From Streptococcus parasanguinis (GTDB lineage: Bacteria > Bacillota > Bacilli > Lactobacillales > Streptococcaceae), in NCBI RefSeq assembly GCF_016648855.1, contig NZ_JACLQU010000001.1, forward strand, positions 236,737 to 300,736: a stretch of 64,000 bases of DNA, written 5' to 3'. Each line of letters starts with the position of its first letter. Positions within the stretch are counted from its first letter, which is position 1. The notes under the pieces were generated by a model. It was given only the letters and a program-made list of their open reading frames with translations, did not search any database and was not told the origin of the DNA. Position numbers and translations under genes: made by a program. Positions 16,738 through 26,834 of the stretch are shown piece by piece.

Positions 16738-18136
16738 AGTTGTCTTTTTTTGCTTCTTTTTGTTTTGCATGTTTTTCGTAGGCCTTGAGCTGGCGATCGA
16801 GTTCTTTTTTGATGGCTGGTTCTGGGGCGTATTTTTCTTCCCAATCATCTGGCTTCAAAATCTTGTGAGTCACTGGATCAAAGTGCGCTCTTCCATCTGG
16901 GAAAATCTTACCCATATTTGCCCGATGAACAATCTCAAAGACCTCTTCAGGATCCACTCCCATTAGAACAAAGCTACCATAAGTCAGATAGAGGGTATCG
17001 ATCAAGGCATCGACCTGTCCCACCATGGAAATTTCAGCTGGATGCTTGCTACGCACCTTATCTGCAGCCTTATCCAAAGCTTCGTGAAGGGCCGCTACCG
17101 AGCGATCGAATTCTTCCTCACTTGAGCTAGCTGCTCGAACAAATTCCACCAGTTCCTCTTGCTTGAACATGGTCCGATAAAGGGCATCTTGAGGTTGCCA
17201 GACCACTGGTTTCTCCTGCGTTTCCCCATCCATTACACCATGGAAGGTTTTGACCTTATTGAAGTGATCATCCTTAGAAAGAAAGAGTTCTTTCTCTGAG
17301 AGAATACCAAAGTGTTGCAGGGCTTTTTGAATGCCATCCTTGCCATTACTAGTCGTGGTATGCTTGGCAATTGCCTTAACACTAGTGGTTCCATTTCCCA
17401 TCGCAATGGACAAGCCAACTCCCGAAAGCATTTCTAAATCATTATCCGAATCCCCAAAAGCCATCACCTCATCGATGTCAAAGCCAAATTCCTGGCCAAC
17501 GATGCGGATGCCTTCTAGCTTAGAAATGCCTGGGTTGAGGACGTCTGCTGCAAAAGGACTGGAACGTGTAAATTTCAAATGTGGAAACTCTTTTTCAATT
17601 TTTGCAGTCTCTTCCGGACTCGATAAGATCAGTACTTGGTAGATTGGTTCTTGCGCTAGTGCATAGAGGGTGTCCTGATCCTGTGGGACGACCTTGCTGA
17701 CCACTTTGTTAAATCCTCGACTGACTGTTCGGGCCATTTTGCGAGGCACAAAGCGACTGGACCAGGTTGAAATAGGACTCATCCCAAAACTCATGATCCG
17801 AGAACCAAATACTCCATCCTTTGTCCCAAGAGCAATTTCCTTACGGTGTTCTCGAGCATAGTCGATCAGCTGGTGCAGGCTCTTTTTGTCGATTGGGCTG
17901 GTAAACAGTACGCGGTCCTTGGTCAAAATATATTGACCATTATAGGTTACTGCAAAATCAAAGCCGTAGCGTTCCATAAAGGGTTTGACAAAGGCAGGTC
18001 CCCGCCCTGTCGCAAGTCCTACATAGATTCCTTCTTCCTTCAAAGATTGAATAGCTTTTTCTGTTGATTTTAAGACCGCTCGACTATCATTGACCAGGGT
18101 CCCATCGATATCAAAAAAGACTGCTTTTATTTCCAT
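16736..18136 (-). CDS. Cof-type HAD-IIB hydrolase fused to a MazG-like domain
   Basis: 466 residues. Residues 1-270 are a Cof-type HAD phosphatase: motif I FFDIDGTLVNDS, motif II GLATGRG, and the terminal GDSDNDLEML acid motif, with the type IIB cap between. Residues about 285-440 form a separate all-alpha domain (QDALYRTMFKQEELVEFVRAA, QVDALIDTLYLTYGSFVLMG) resembling the MazG/phosphoribosyl-ATP pyrophosphohydrolase fold (ExxE...D pattern). The C-terminus is Lys/Glu-rich. HAD-IIB enzymes dephosphorylate sugar phosphates and flavin intermediates; the second domain would hydrolyse nucleotide triphosphates. The fusion is recognisable in streptococci, but its joint function is not known to me. 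Divergent from the asparaginase, with 62 bp between starts. Confidence 0.82.
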   Translation of the reverse strand: MEIKAVFFDIDGTLVNDSRAVLKSTEKAIQSLKEEGIYVGLATGRGPAFVKPFMERYGFDFAVTYNGQYILTKDRVLFTSPIDKKSLHQLIDYAREHRKEIALGTKDGVFGSRIMSFGMSPISTWSSRFVPRKMARTVSRGFNKVVSKVVPQDQDTLYALAQEPIYQVLILSSPEETAKIEKEFPHLKFTRSSPFAADVLNPGISKLEGIRIVGQEFGFDIDEVMAFGDSDNDLEMLSGVGLSIAMGNGTTSVKAIAKHTTTSNGKDGIQKALQHFGILSEKELFLSKDDHFNKVKTFHGVMDGETQEKPVVWQPQDALYRTMFKQEELVEFVRAASSSEEEFDRSVAALHEALDKAADKVRSKHPAEISMVGQVDALIDTLYLTYGSFVLMGVDPEEVFEIVHRANMGKIFPDGRAHFDPVTHKILKPDDWEEKYAPEPAIKKELDRQLKAYEKHAKQKEAKKDN

Positions 18137-18198
18137 GTCTACTGTTTCTTTCTTTTTATGATAAAATAAATTATATCACATATTCCAAGGAGCTTCAC

Positions 18199-19161
18199 AT
18201 GTTTAAGAAAATTTTAGCACTACATACCGGAGGGACCATCTCGATGGCTGCAGATGACTCTGGAGCAGTGATTACAAATGAAGTCAATCCCATGACCCAA
18301 GTTACTTCACCAATTGAAGGAATTGAAGTCACTTCTGAGGATATCTTCAATCTACCAAGTCCACAAATGACACCGCATCACATGTTAGCTCTATATCAAA
18401 GAATCAAAGAGGCAGCCAGCCACTTCGATGGGATCGTCATTACACACGGGACCGATACGCTGGAAGAAACAGCTTATTTCTTAGATACCATGGAGTTACC
18501 TGAAATCTCCGTGGTGATTACAGGAGCCATGCGAAGTTCCAACGAACTTGGAAGTGACGGTGTCTATAATTTCTTAACAGCCCTCCGAGTGGCAGCCGAT
18601 CCAAAAGCACGTGATAAGGGTGTCTTAGTCGTCATGAACGACGAAATTCATGCAGCTAAGTACGTCACCAAAACCCACACCACCAATGTCAGTACCTTTC
18701 AGACACCAACCCACGGCCCTCTGGGGTTGGTCATGAAAAAGGAAATCCTCTTCTTTAAAACAGCTGAGCCACGAGTGCGCTTCGATCTCGATAAAATTGA
18801 AGGTTTCGTTCCCATTATCGCTACTTATGCTGGTATGAAAACTGATCTGCTAGATCTACTGGATCACTCAAAAATTGATGGCCTCATTATTGAAGCCTTT
18901 GGAGCTGGAAATATCCCTAAAGAAACTGCCCATAAACTCCAAGAATTCATAGATGCTGGACTTCCAATCGCTTTAGTATCCCGCTGCTTCAACGGGATCG
19001 CAGAACCAGTTTACGCGTATGAAGGCGGTGGCGTCCAACTCCATCAAGCCGGTGTCTTTTTCATCAAAGAATTAAATGCCCCCAAAGCTCGCATCAAACT
19101 TCTCATCGCCCTCAATGCCGGCCTAAAAGGACAAGAACTCAAAGAATATATCGAAGGGTAG
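18199..19161 (+). CDS. Type I L-asparaginase
   Basis: 320 residues. Both threonine catalytic motifs are present: LALHTGGTISMAADD (Thr near residue 12) and GIVITHGTDTLEETAYFLD (Thr-Asp near 86-87), plus a lysine in the GVLVVMNDEIHAAKYV segment. No signal peptide, so it is cytoplasmic and cleaves asparagine to aspartate and ammonia. Ribosome site AAGGAG 7 bases upstream. Only three bases separate the stop codon from the R2 repeat. Confidence 0.95.
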   Translation: MFKKILALHTGGTISMAADDSGAVITNEVNPMTQVTSPIEGIEVTSEDIFNLPSPQMTPHHMLALYQRIKEAASHFDGIVITHGTDTLEETAYFLDTMELPEISVVITGAMRSSNELGSDGVYNFLTALRVAADPKARDKGVLVVMNDEIHAAKYVTKTHTTNVSTFQTPTHGPLGLVMKKEILFFKTAEPRVRFDLDKIEGFVPIIATYAGMKTDLLDLLDHSKIDGLIIEAFGAGNIPKETAHKLQEFIDAGLPIALVSRCFNGIAEPVYAYEGGGVQLHQAGVFFIKELNAPKARIKLLIALNAGLKGQELKEYIEG

Positions 19162-19164
19162 CAT

Positions 19165-19372
19165 AAGATACAAAGGGCGTAGCGGATACAGTCAAAATAG
19201 GGAATTCGACGCAGAATCATCAGATTCTAGGAGGATTCATCTTTTTGACACAATCCGCAGCCCATGTTCAATTTGTGTAACGGCAAGCACTAGGGTAACT
19301 CACTAACTCCTCAGGTGGATGGTATCGATCCACCTTCGTCCTGTCGCAATTCAACAAGATACAAAGGGCGTA
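19165..19372 (+). repeat. R2 repeat, copy 1, in the asparaginase 3' UTR
   Basis: 208 bp bounded by direct copies of AAGATACAAAGGGCGTA. Inside are the hairpins AGAATCatcaGATTCT and GGTGGATggtatcgATCCACC and the conserved string GTGTAACGGCAAGCAC. A second copy lies at 33903-34107 on the other strand. It begins 3 bases after the asparaginase stop, in the same orientation, and fills most of the gap to recG. Confidence 0.88.
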
Positions 19373-19384
19373 AAATCCCATCTT

Positions 19385-19432
19385 AAAAGTGAGTAGAGTA
19401 GAAACATCACATTTCCACTCTACTCACTTTTT
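19385..19432. terminator. Bidirectional terminator between asparaginase and recG
   Basis: AAAAGTGAGTAGAGT...ACTCTACTCACTTTTT, an 18-bp near-perfect stem with T-runs on both strands. Confidence 0.92.
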
Positions 19433-19437
19433 ATGAT

Positions 19438-21453
19438 CTAATCTAAATGTTCTTGCTTCTCCAGATAAAGAGAGAGCAAATGCCAGTCTGGGTGTTCTCG
19501 CCAATCTGGAGTGGCTACGATCTGGCTAGCGACTTTCCGCGCTTCTTCAAGAATAGGATAATCTTCTACTAAATCGGCTACCTGAAATTCTGGAATTCCT
19601 GATTGACGGGTTCCAAAAATTTCACCTGAACCCCGCATTTTCAAATCTTCCTCTGCCAGCACAAACCCATTAGTCGTCTCTGTCATGATTTTCATGCGCT
19701 GTTTGCCACTATCTGTTTTAGGATTGGCCACTAGAATAGCATAGGATTGCTTATTTCCCCGACCAACCCGGCCTCGAAGCTGATGCAGTTGACTAAGGCC
19801 AAACCGATCTGCATCCATGATGACCATGACAGTCGCATTGGGCACATTGACTCCTACTTCAATAACGGTTGTGGATACCAAAACATCGACTTGGTGCTCT
19901 TTAAAGGCCTGCATGATGGTCTCTTTTTCTTCACTTTTCATCTTCCCGTGAAGAAGAGAAACACGCGCCCGCTGACCAAAGAAGGCTTCTAACTCCTCCT
20001 GGAGGGCAAGGGCATTTTTCAAATCTAGCGCCTCTGACTCCTCAATCAAGGGAGAGATAAAGTAGGCTTGAGAACCTTTTGCGAGCTCTTTTACCAACCA
20101 GTCTAGGACCACTTCTAACTGCTCATGCTTGACCCAGCGCGTCATGATTTCCTTGCGTCCCGCAGGCATCTGGTCAATGATGGACACATCCATATCCCCG
20201 AAGGCTGTAATCGCCAAGGTCCGAGGAATAGGAGTGGCCGTCATCATCAGGACGTCTGGATTTTGTCCCTTTTCTCGAAGGATGCGACGCTGGGAAACCC
20301 CAAAACGGTGCTGCTCATCAATAATGACCAAACCTAGATCTTGATAGTGAACCCCTTCTTGAATCAAGGCATGTGTCCCCACAATCAGTTGAGTTTGTCC
20401 TGAGGCGATCTCCTCTAAGACTTCTCGTTTCTCAGCCACCTTCAATCCTCCCGTCAGAAGAGCAATTGGCAAGTCCGGAAAAAGATTTTGCAAGCTTTCC
20501 TTGTGCTGCTCTGCCAAAATCTCCGTCGGAACCATTAAGGCAGCTTGCTTACCAGCGCTTAAGGCTGCATACATGGCAAGACCGGCCACGACTGTCTTCC
20601 CGCTTCCCACATCCCCTTGAAGCAAGCGGTTCATATGATAAGGAGAGGCCATATCTGTCAAGATTTCATTCAAGCTGTTTTCTTGAGCTTTCGTTAGCTC
20701 AAAAGGAAGCTGTTTTTTTCGTTCTGCTAATTTTTCTGGATCCCAGGCCAGGGAAATTCCTTGGCTGGCATCGTGATTTTCTTCTTTTAGCACTTGGAGC
20801 TGTAGCTGGAAAAAGAGGAGTTCTTCAAATTTCACCCGGCGAAGGGCTTGCTTGTACTCTGCTAGATCCTTAGGAAAATGCATAGCCTGCACTGCTTGAG
20901 AGCGTGACAAGAGTTGATAACGCTCCCGCAAAACTTGGGGCAAATTCTCTTCTAAAAGCTGATCCAAGCCCTGATCGAATGCTATTTTGATCAATTTCAC
21001 CAGGCTGTTTTGGCTGACTCCTTGCGTCACCCGATAGACTGGCTGCAAATCATCTTCCACTTGAGCCAGGAGCTTCATTCCTGTCAAACTGCCTTTTGCC
21101 TTGTCCCATTTCCCAAAAATCGCTACTGTTTGCTGAACCTCGATTTTGTCTGCTAGATAGGGTTGATTGAAAAAATTAACCGCAATCACTTGGTCTCCCT
21201 GTTTGATCGAAAAACGCAAGCGATTTCGTTTGTAACCATAATATTGGACATTGGCTGGTGTTGCTACCACCCCAGAGATGACTGCTTTTTCCCCATCTTC
21301 TAACTCTAAAACATTGCGGGTTTTGAAGTCTTCATACCGAAAGGGGAAATACAAGAGTAGATCTTCTAAGGTTTCAATCCCTAATTTTTTAAATTTTTCC
21401 GCCGATTTTGGACCGACGCCAGGCAGTACGGATAAGGGTTGGTGTAAATTCAT
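19438..21453 (-). CDS. recG: ATP-dependent DNA helicase RecG
   Basis: 671 residues, full length. The N-terminal wedge (OB-fold) begins VLPGVGPKSAEKFKKLGI; helicase motifs are GDVGSGKTVVAG (Walker A, about 276-288), DEQHRFGVSQR (DExH), MTATPIPRTL, and VGVNVPNATVMVI/QLRGRVGRG (motifs V and VI); the RecG-specific C-terminus closes the protein. RecG reverses stalled replication forks and migrates Holliday junctions. Ribosome site GGAGG, 5 bases from ATG. Last gene of the secA-aroF-acpS-alr-recG run, though a terminator precedes it. Confidence 0.97.
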   Translation of the reverse strand: MNLHQPLSVLPGVGPKSAEKFKKLGIETLEDLLLYFPFRYEDFKTRNVLELEDGEKAVISGVVATPANVQYYGYKRNRLRFSIKQGDQVIAVNFFNQPYLADKIEVQQTVAIFGKWDKAKGSLTGMKLLAQVEDDLQPVYRVTQGVSQNSLVKLIKIAFDQGLDQLLEENLPQVLRERYQLLSRSQAVQAMHFPKDLAEYKQALRRVKFEELLFFQLQLQVLKEENHDASQGISLAWDPEKLAERKKQLPFELTKAQENSLNEILTDMASPYHMNRLLQGDVGSGKTVVAGLAMYAALSAGKQAALMVPTEILAEQHKESLQNLFPDLPIALLTGGLKVAEKREVLEEIASGQTQLIVGTHALIQEGVHYQDLGLVIIDEQHRFGVSQRRILREKGQNPDVLMMTATPIPRTLAITAFGDMDVSIIDQMPAGRKEIMTRWVKHEQLEVVLDWLVKELAKGSQAYFISPLIEESEALDLKNALALQEELEAFFGQRARVSLLHGKMKSEEKETIMQAFKEHQVDVLVSTTVIEVGVNVPNATVMVIMDADRFGLSQLHQLRGRVGRGNKQSYAILVANPKTDSGKQRMKIMTETTNGFVLAEEDLKMRGSGEIFGTRQSGIPEFQVADLVEDYPILEEARKVASQIVATPDWREHPDWHLLSLYLEKQEHLD

Positions 21454-21474
21454 TGTTCCTCCTTTCTTTTATAA

Positions 21475-21508
21475 AAAAGCAGGTCCTTCAGGGAAAACCC
21501 ACCTACTT
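21475..21508 (-). terminator. alr terminator
   Basis: Minus-strand AGTAGGTGGG...CCC...ACCTGCTTTTTTAT between alr and recG, a stem of seven pairs plus an inner GGG/CCC. Confidence 0.7.
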
Positions 21509-21511
21509 TTT

Positions 21512-22621
21512 TTATTCTTCACCTGCATAGTCACGAGGAATCCGATCACTCAAGAGACAGACTACTTCATAATTAATGGTACCACGGTAGTCCGCAATCT
21601 CTGTTGCCGTAATTTCTTTCTCGCCGTCTCGGCCAATCAGGGTAACCTTGGTTCCCAGAGGTAATTCTTCTGGAAGGCGAACAGTAATCTGGTCCATCGA
21701 AACTCGCCCAACAATGGGACAATACTCACCCTTAATTAGCACATGGAAATTTTGCATTTCTCGGATCCAACCATCCGCATAGCCAATGGGAATCGTTCCA
21801 ATCCATTGGGCATCTTCCGTCGTATAGGTTGCCCCGTAGCCAATATCTTGTCCGGCTTCTAACTGTTTGACATGAACCAATTCGCTCACCAAACTCAAGG
21901 CTGGCTTGATTTCATAAGGCAAGGCTAGCACCGAACCACTTGGATTCAAGCCATACATGACATCTCCCAGACGAACAGCTGTGAAAATCGTATCTGCATG
22001 CCACAAAGAGGTGGCTGAATTACTCGCATGAACAATCGGAGGAAGGATTTCAAGAGCAGCCAATACTTCTTTGAAAAAATGATATTGCGCTTGAAATTTT
22101 CTATCATCTGCTTCATCTGCTGTCGCAAAATGAGTAAAGATTCCCTCAATTTCAGCACCGGCTGCTAAGAGGAGGCGTTCAGCCTCTTTGATCTCTTCGA
22201 TTCTTCGAAATCCAATCCGCCCCATTCCTGAGTCCACCTTGATATGGACCTTCAATCCTGATAAATCTTCTTCTCCAAGCAATTGATTCAACCAAGCAAG
22301 ACTAGCCACCGTTAAGCGGATGTCATGCTCTTTGGCCAGACTCACTGTTTCGCTTGGTACCACTCCCAAAATCAAAATAGGGTGTTGCAAGCCTTCTTCA
22401 CGGATTTCGAGGGCTTCATCCATATTGGATACACAAAAGCCATCAACCTGAGGTGCCAATTTTTTGGTTACTGCAGCGACCCCATGACCATAGGCGTTGG
22501 CCTTGACGACTGCATATTTCAAGGCTTGACTCGGAATATGCTCACTGACTTGTTGCACATTAAAGGCAATGGCATCCAAATCGACTCTTGCAACCGTTGG
22601 TCTATGTTTACTTGCTTTCAT
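21512..22621 (-). CDS. alr: Alanine racemase
   Basis: 369 residues. The PLP lysine is in [14 protein letters not shown] (about residue 40), the catalytic tyrosine lies in the GYGATYTT region of the C-terminal barrel (about residue 264), and SMDQITV precedes the beta domain. It makes D-alanine for peptidoglycan and teichoic acids. The frame is open to 22642, but GGAGG sits 6 bases before the ATG at 22621, giving the expected [18 protein letters not shown] start. It overlaps the acpS end by 14 bases, so the two are translated together. Confidence 0.96.
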   Translation of the reverse strand: MKASKHRPTVARVDLDAIAFNVQQVSEHIPSQALKYAVVKANAYGHGVAAVTKKLAPQVDGFCVSNMDEALEIREEGLQHPILILGVVPSETVSLAKEHDIRLTVASLAWLNQLLGEEDLSGLKVHIKVDSGMGRIGFRRIEEIKEAERLLLAAGAEIEGIFTHFATADEADDRKFQAQYHFFKEVLAALEILPPIVHASNSATSLWHADTIFTAVRLGDVMYGLNPSGSVLALPYEIKPALSLVSELVHVKQLEAGQDIGYGATYTTEDAQWIGTIPIGYADGWIREMQNFHVLIKGEYCPIVGRVSMDQITVRLPEELPLGTKVTLIGRDGEKEITATEIADYRGTINYEVVCLLSDRIPRDYAGEE

Positions 22622-22973
22622 TTTCTTCCTCCAAAATGACACTGGTCGACACTAGATCTCCCTTATGACTGATCGAAATCCATACCTTCCCAGAAAAAGG
22701 AGACTTGGAAAAATAGGGAGCTCCATGGGCATCATTTAAAATCTCTAAATCTTGAAAACCAACCGGTCCAATCCCTGTTCCCATTGCCTTCGAAAAGGCT
22801 TCTTTGGCGGACCATCGGCCCGTTAAATATTCCATCTTCCGTTTTCCAGACAATTCCTCAAAGCGCTCTCGCTCAGCCTCGGTTAAGACTTTTTCAGCGA
22901 ATCGGGTATTCTTCTGATAGGCTTTTTCAATCGCAGCGATCGATTCGATATCGATGCCATGTCCTTTGATCAT
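22608..22973 (-). CDS. acpS: Holo-[acyl-carrier-protein] synthase
   Basis: 121 residues. The metal-binding Asp8 in GHGIDIESI and the Glu in [11 protein letters not shown] (about residue 58) are the signature of AcpS-type phosphopantetheinyl transferases, which transfer 4'-phosphopantetheine from CoA to apo-ACP. Downstream of aroF by 86 bp and overlapping alr; the acpS-alr pair is standard in Gram-positive bacteria. Confidence 0.96.
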   Translation of the reverse strand: MIKGHGIDIESIAAIEKAYQKNTRFAEKVLTEAERERFEELSGKRKMEYLTGRWSAKEAFSKAMGTGIGPVGFQDLEILNDAHGAPYFSKSPFSGKVWISISHKGDLVSTSVILEEENESK

Positions 22974-23026
22974 CTTGTTTTATCCTTATTTATCGTTTCA
23001 ATATCGTTTTACTGACAAAAGAGAAG

Positions 23027-23055
23027 GGGCTAAAGAATCACTCCTTCCGCCCCTG
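23027..23055 (-). terminator. Weak terminator-like hairpin after aroF
   Basis: Minus-strand AGGGGC...GCCCCTT followed by CTCTTTTG, with a large loop. It may only attenuate read-through into acpS. Confidence 0.45.
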
Positions 23056-23059
23056 CCTG

Positions 23060-24088
23060 TTACTTATTCATCGTTGCAATTTCTTTGACCAAGGCCTGTG
23101 TTTTTTCCCAACCCAGGCAAGGGTCTGTGATGGATTGACCATAAACCACTGGTTCATTTTGACGGCCATCTTCTAGATAGGATTCAATCATGAAACCACG
23201 AACTAAAGTTGCCAAATCCTTGTTCCAAACACGGTTCATCATGGTTTCTCTCACGATTCGTACTTGCTCTTCGAATTGTTTGCCAGAGTTGTCATGGTTG
23301 GTATCCACCAGGATGAAGGGATGTTGCAAGCCCATTTCGCTATAGCGTTTTGCTGCCGCTAGCAAATCTTCATAATGGTAGTTTGGAATATTCTTACCAC
23401 TTGCATCCAAGCCCCCACGAAGGATCGCATGAGCTAAAGGATTTCCTGATGTTTCCACTGCTTGGGCATTGAACAAAAAGTTTTGGGGATGTTGGGCTGC
23501 ATAAATCGCATTGAACATGACAGAAAGATTTCCAGATGTTGGATTCTTCATGCCTGTCGGAGCAGAGATCCCACTAGATACAAAGCGATGCTCCTGGTCT
23601 TCAACCGAACGCGCTCCAATGGCATGATAGGAAATCAAATCTTCAACATACGGAAGACTTGCTGGATAAAGCAACTCATCCGCAGTTGTCAAACCAGTTT
23701 CTGTAATCACACGGTAGTGGAGATGTCGGACCGCTTTCAAACCATCCACAAAGCTTGGTGCTGCCTGTGTATCTGGTTGGTGCATCAAGCCTTTATAGCC
23801 ATCCCCGTTGGTCCGAGGTTTAGCCGTATAGACCCGCATCACAATGAAAATCTGATCTTTGACTTGCTCTTGCAAGTCTGCCAAACGACGGGCATAGTCC
23901 ATCACAGCTTCTTCATTATCAGAAGAGCAAGGCCCGATCACAAGAAGGATCCGTTGGTCTTCTCCTTTGATAATAGCTTCCAATTCTCGATCACGCGTTT
24001 CTTTGCGCTCCAAGGCTGGACCTTCCAAGCGGTAAAGCGAAGTGATCTCTTGCTCATCAATCTTATTGCTCTTCGTAATGAATACCAT
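23060..24088 (-). CDS. aroF: 3-deoxy-7-phosphoheptulonate (DAHP) synthase, class I
   Basis: 342 residues. VIGPCSSDNEEAVMDYA, MRVYTAKPRTNGDGYKGLMHQP and FILVDTNHDNSGKQ are the AroF/G/H-type active-site segments binding PEP, erythrose 4-phosphate and the metal. It catalyses the first step of the shikimate pathway. Pneumococcus, from memory, has two tandem copies at this place; only one is here. Ribosome site GGAGG with 5-base spacing. It follows secA by 52 bp without a terminator, so it is likely cotranscribed. The isoenzyme letter is uncertain. Confidence 0.92.
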   Translation of the reverse strand: MVFITKSNKIDEQEITSLYRLEGPALERKETRDRELEAIIKGEDQRILLVIGPCSSDNEEAVMDYARRLADLQEQVKDQIFIVMRVYTAKPRTNGDGYKGLMHQPDTQAAPSFVDGLKAVRHLHYRVITETGLTTADELLYPASLPYVEDLISYHAIGARSVEDQEHRFVSSGISAPTGMKNPTSGNLSVMFNAIYAAQHPQNFLFNAQAVETSGNPLAHAILRGGLDASGKNIPNYHYEDLLAAAKRYSEMGLQHPFILVDTNHDNSGKQFEEQVRIVRETMMNRVWNKDLATLVRGFMIESYLEDGRQNEPVVYGQSITDPCLGWEKTQALVKEIATMNK

Positions 24089-24140
24089 ACGGCCTCCTTA
24101 TGCTACCTAGACCCATCCTCTTTCTATTTCAGAGGAGCTC

Positions 24141-26660
24141 TTAAAATTTACGTCCGTGACAGTTTTTGAATTTCTTACCTGAACCACAAGGACACAAATC
24201 GTTGCGTTTCACTTGTGACAAGTCAATATCTGCTGGAATATCTTGTTGTTGCGCTGCAATGTTGCGAGTCGCAGTTGTTGAAATGCTGTGTTCTGTACGT
24301 GGACGTTCTTGTTCGTGAATTTGGGCTTTCATCATAAGACGAGTCACATCAAATTCAATCGATCCGATCATATCGTTAAACATACGGAAACTTTCTGATT
24401 GGTATTCTACCACTGGGTTATTTTGCGCATACCCACGGAGTCCAACCGCATTTCGCAATTGATCCAAAGCATCGATATGGTCTGTCCACTTGCTGTCCAC
24501 CACACGAAGGATCAAGACTTTTTGGAATTCTTGCACAGACTCTTCGTCACGCAATTTCGCTACTTGGCTAGCATAGATTTCTTCTGCACGTGCATACAAG
24601 TAATCGATAACTTCCTTGTCAGATTTTCCTTCAATATCGCTTGCAGAAATCGTATCTTCCGGAACCAAATTGTATTTGGCAAAGTTCAGAATCGCTTCAA
24701 CGCGTTCTTCCTTACTTGAGTGGCTGGCTCCTTCAACAATCCGTTTGATGGTCCGTTTGATCATGGCCTTGATTTCAGGTGCCAAGTCACGGTTAGCTGT
24801 GATAACATCATAGCGTTCAGCGTAGATAATTTCCCGTTGTTCCCGCATCACGTCATCGTATTGAAGGACTTGTTTACGGGTATCGTAGTTGTTTCCTTCA
24901 ACCCGTTTTTGTGCACCCTCTACCTGACGTGTGAACATGTTTGAACGGATGACCGATTCTTCTTCGCTCAACTTGAAGCGATCAAGCACTGCTTTGATCC
25001 GTTCAGAACCGAAACGACGCATCAATTCATCTTCAAGGGACAAGTAGAATTGAGATTCACCTGGATCCCCTTGACGTCCTGAACGTCCACGAAGCTGGTT
25101 ATCGATCCGACGACTTTCGTGACGTTCTGTCCCGATAACACATAGTCCACCGAGTTCGCGAACACCTTCACCAAGCTTGATATCGGTACCACGTCCGGCC
25201 ATGTTGGTCGCGATAGTAACAGCACCACGTTGACCAGCGTTCATGATGATTTGCGCTTCTTTGTAGTGGTTTTTCGCATTCAAAACTTCGTGAGGGACAC
25301 CTGCTTGAACCAACAATTGAGAAAGGTAATCACTGGTTTCAACGGCTACGGTACCAACTAGGACTGGTTGACCTTTTTCATGACGAGACTTGACATCTTC
25401 CACAACAGCCTTGAATTTTGATTTCAAGCTTGGGTAGAGAAGGTCTGGATGGTCAATACGGGCAATCGGACGGTTGGTTGGAATTGGAATCACGCGAATG
25501 TTATAAATTTCACGGAATTCTTCTTCTTCAGTTTTCCCTGTCCCTGTCATCCCTGACAACTTCTTGTACATACGGAAGAGGTTTTGGTAAGTAATCGACG
25601 CAGATGTTTTGGTTTCTTCTTGAACTGGAACACCTTCTTTGGCTTCGATCGCTTGGTGGAGACCATCAGAATAGCGACGTCCTTCCATGGTACGACCTGT
25701 AAATTGGTCGACGATCAAGATTTCTTGATCTTCGCTGACCACATAGTCGATATCCAAAATCATGATGTAGTTGGCACGAAGGGCGTTGTCGATAAAGTGA
25801 GTCAAAGCTACGTTTTCAATATCGTACAAGTTTTCAAGATTAAAGTAGCTTTCCGCCTTATCAATCCCTGAATCTGACAAACCAATGGTTTTAGATGGTA
25901 CATCGATAATGTAATCATCCTCTGTCAAGCTCTTCACATAAGCATCTGCCATGTGATAGAGTTGGTTTGTATCAGAAGCTGTCTGCCCAGAAACGATCAG
26001 CGGTGTACGAGCTTCGTCGATCAAGATCGAATCTACCTCATCGACCAAGGCATAGTTCAATGGACGTTGAACCATGTTTTCAGCACGAACAACCATGTTA
26101 TCACGAAGATAGTCAAACCCGATCTCTGAGTTAGTCGAGTAGGTAATATCACAGAGGTAAGCTTCTTTTTTCTCAGCTGGAGATTTTGCTGCCAGGTTGA
26201 TCCCTACTGAAAGGCCAAGCCATGAGTAAAGTTCTCCCATCTCTGTTGCATCCCGCTCTGTCAGGTATTCATTGACGGTAACAACGTGTACCCCTTTACC
26301 AGACAAGGCATTCAAGTATACAGGCATGGTTGCTGTCAGGGTTTTTCCTTCCCCTGTACGCATCTCTGGAACGTCACCATGGTGAAGGACGATCCCCCCC
26401 ATGACCTGAACCTTGTATGGGAACAAACCAAGAACCCGTTTTGCAGCTTCACGAACAACTGCAAAAGCCTCGTACAAGAGATCATCCAAAGACTCACCAT
26501 CTTGGTAGCGTTGCTTAAACTCAACTGTTTTCGCTTTTAATTCGTCATCCGTCAAAGCTGCCATTTGGTTTTCGTAAGAAAAGACCTTGTCAGCCATTTT
26601 TTCAAGGCGTTTGATTTCGCCTCGATCATTTTCAATAATTGTTTTTACTAAATTTGCCAT
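24141..26660 (-). CDS. secA: Preprotein translocase ATPase SecA
   Basis: 839 residues. Walker [16 protein letters not shown] (about residue 100), the [24 protein letters not shown] box, the preprotein cross-linking domain, [11 protein letters not shown] and [13 protein letters not shown], and the C-terminal zinc finger [17 protein letters not shown] are all present. The zinc tail and length mark it as the housekeeping SecA1, not the shorter accessory SecA2. It drives export through SecYEG. The start at 26660 has AAGGA upstream and a consensus promoter. Confidence 0.98.
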   Translation of the reverse strand: MANLVKTIIENDRGEIKRLEKMADKVFSYENQMAALTDDELKAKTVEFKQRYQDGESLDDLLYEAFAVVREAAKRVLGLFPYKVQVMGGIVLHHGDVPEMRTGEGKTLTATMPVYLNALSGKGVHVVTVNEYLTERDATEMGELYSWLGLSVGINLAAKSPAEKKEAYLCDITYSTNSEIGFDYLRDNMVVRAENMVQRPLNYALVDEVDSILIDEARTPLIVSGQTASDTNQLYHMADAYVKSLTEDDYIIDVPSKTIGLSDSGIDKAESYFNLENLYDIENVALTHFIDNALRANYIMILDIDYVVSEDQEILIVDQFTGRTMEGRRYSDGLHQAIEAKEGVPVQEETKTSASITYQNLFRMYKKLSGMTGTGKTEEEEFREIYNIRVIPIPTNRPIARIDHPDLLYPSLKSKFKAVVEDVKSRHEKGQPVLVGTVAVETSDYLSQLLVQAGVPHEVLNAKNHYKEAQIIMNAGQRGAVTIATNMAGRGTDIKLGEGVRELGGLCVIGTERHESRRIDNQLRGRSGRQGDPGESQFYLSLEDELMRRFGSERIKAVLDRFKLSEEESVIRSNMFTRQVEGAQKRVEGNNYDTRKQVLQYDDVMREQREIIYAERYDVITANRDLAPEIKAMIKRTIKRIVEGASHSSKEERVEAILNFAKYNLVPEDTISASDIEGKSDKEVIDYLYARAEEIYASQVAKLRDEESVQEFQKVLILRVVDSKWTDHIDALDQLRNAVGLRGYAQNNPVVEYQSESFRMFNDMIGSIEFDVTRLMMKAQIHEQERPRTEHSISTTATRNIAAQQQDIPADIDLSQVKRNDLCPCGSGKKFKNCHGRKF

Positions 26661-26705
26661 TTTTTTCCTTACTTTGATTTTTTCAAAATCTAAAATGTTC
26701 TTTTT

Positions 26706-26734
26706 ATTCTAGCATTTTTTTAACATTTTTTCAA
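26706..26734 (-). promoter_or_regulatory. secA promoter
   Basis: Minus-strand TTGAAA (26729-26734), 17 bp, extended -10 TGCTAGAAT (hexamer 26706-26711). Confidence 0.82.
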
Positions 26735-26791
26735 GATCAAGGCTGTATCTTACAAGACTTTCGAGTGGTTTTTTTCGTGTGAGAAAATCCA

Positions 26792-26821
26792 AAAAGATGC
26801 CTGCTCAAGCAGACATCTTTT
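26792..26821 (-). terminator. kimA terminator
   Basis: Minus-strand AAAAGATGTCTGC-ttga-GCAGGCATCTTTTTG. Confidence 0.92.
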
Positions 26822-26834
26822 CTATATGCGATAG

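Noticed and set aside
24141..26660. Accessory SecA2 belonging to the glycosyltransferase operon
   Set aside because: Length of 839 residues, the C-terminal zinc finger and the secA-aroF-acpS neighbourhood identify housekeeping SecA.
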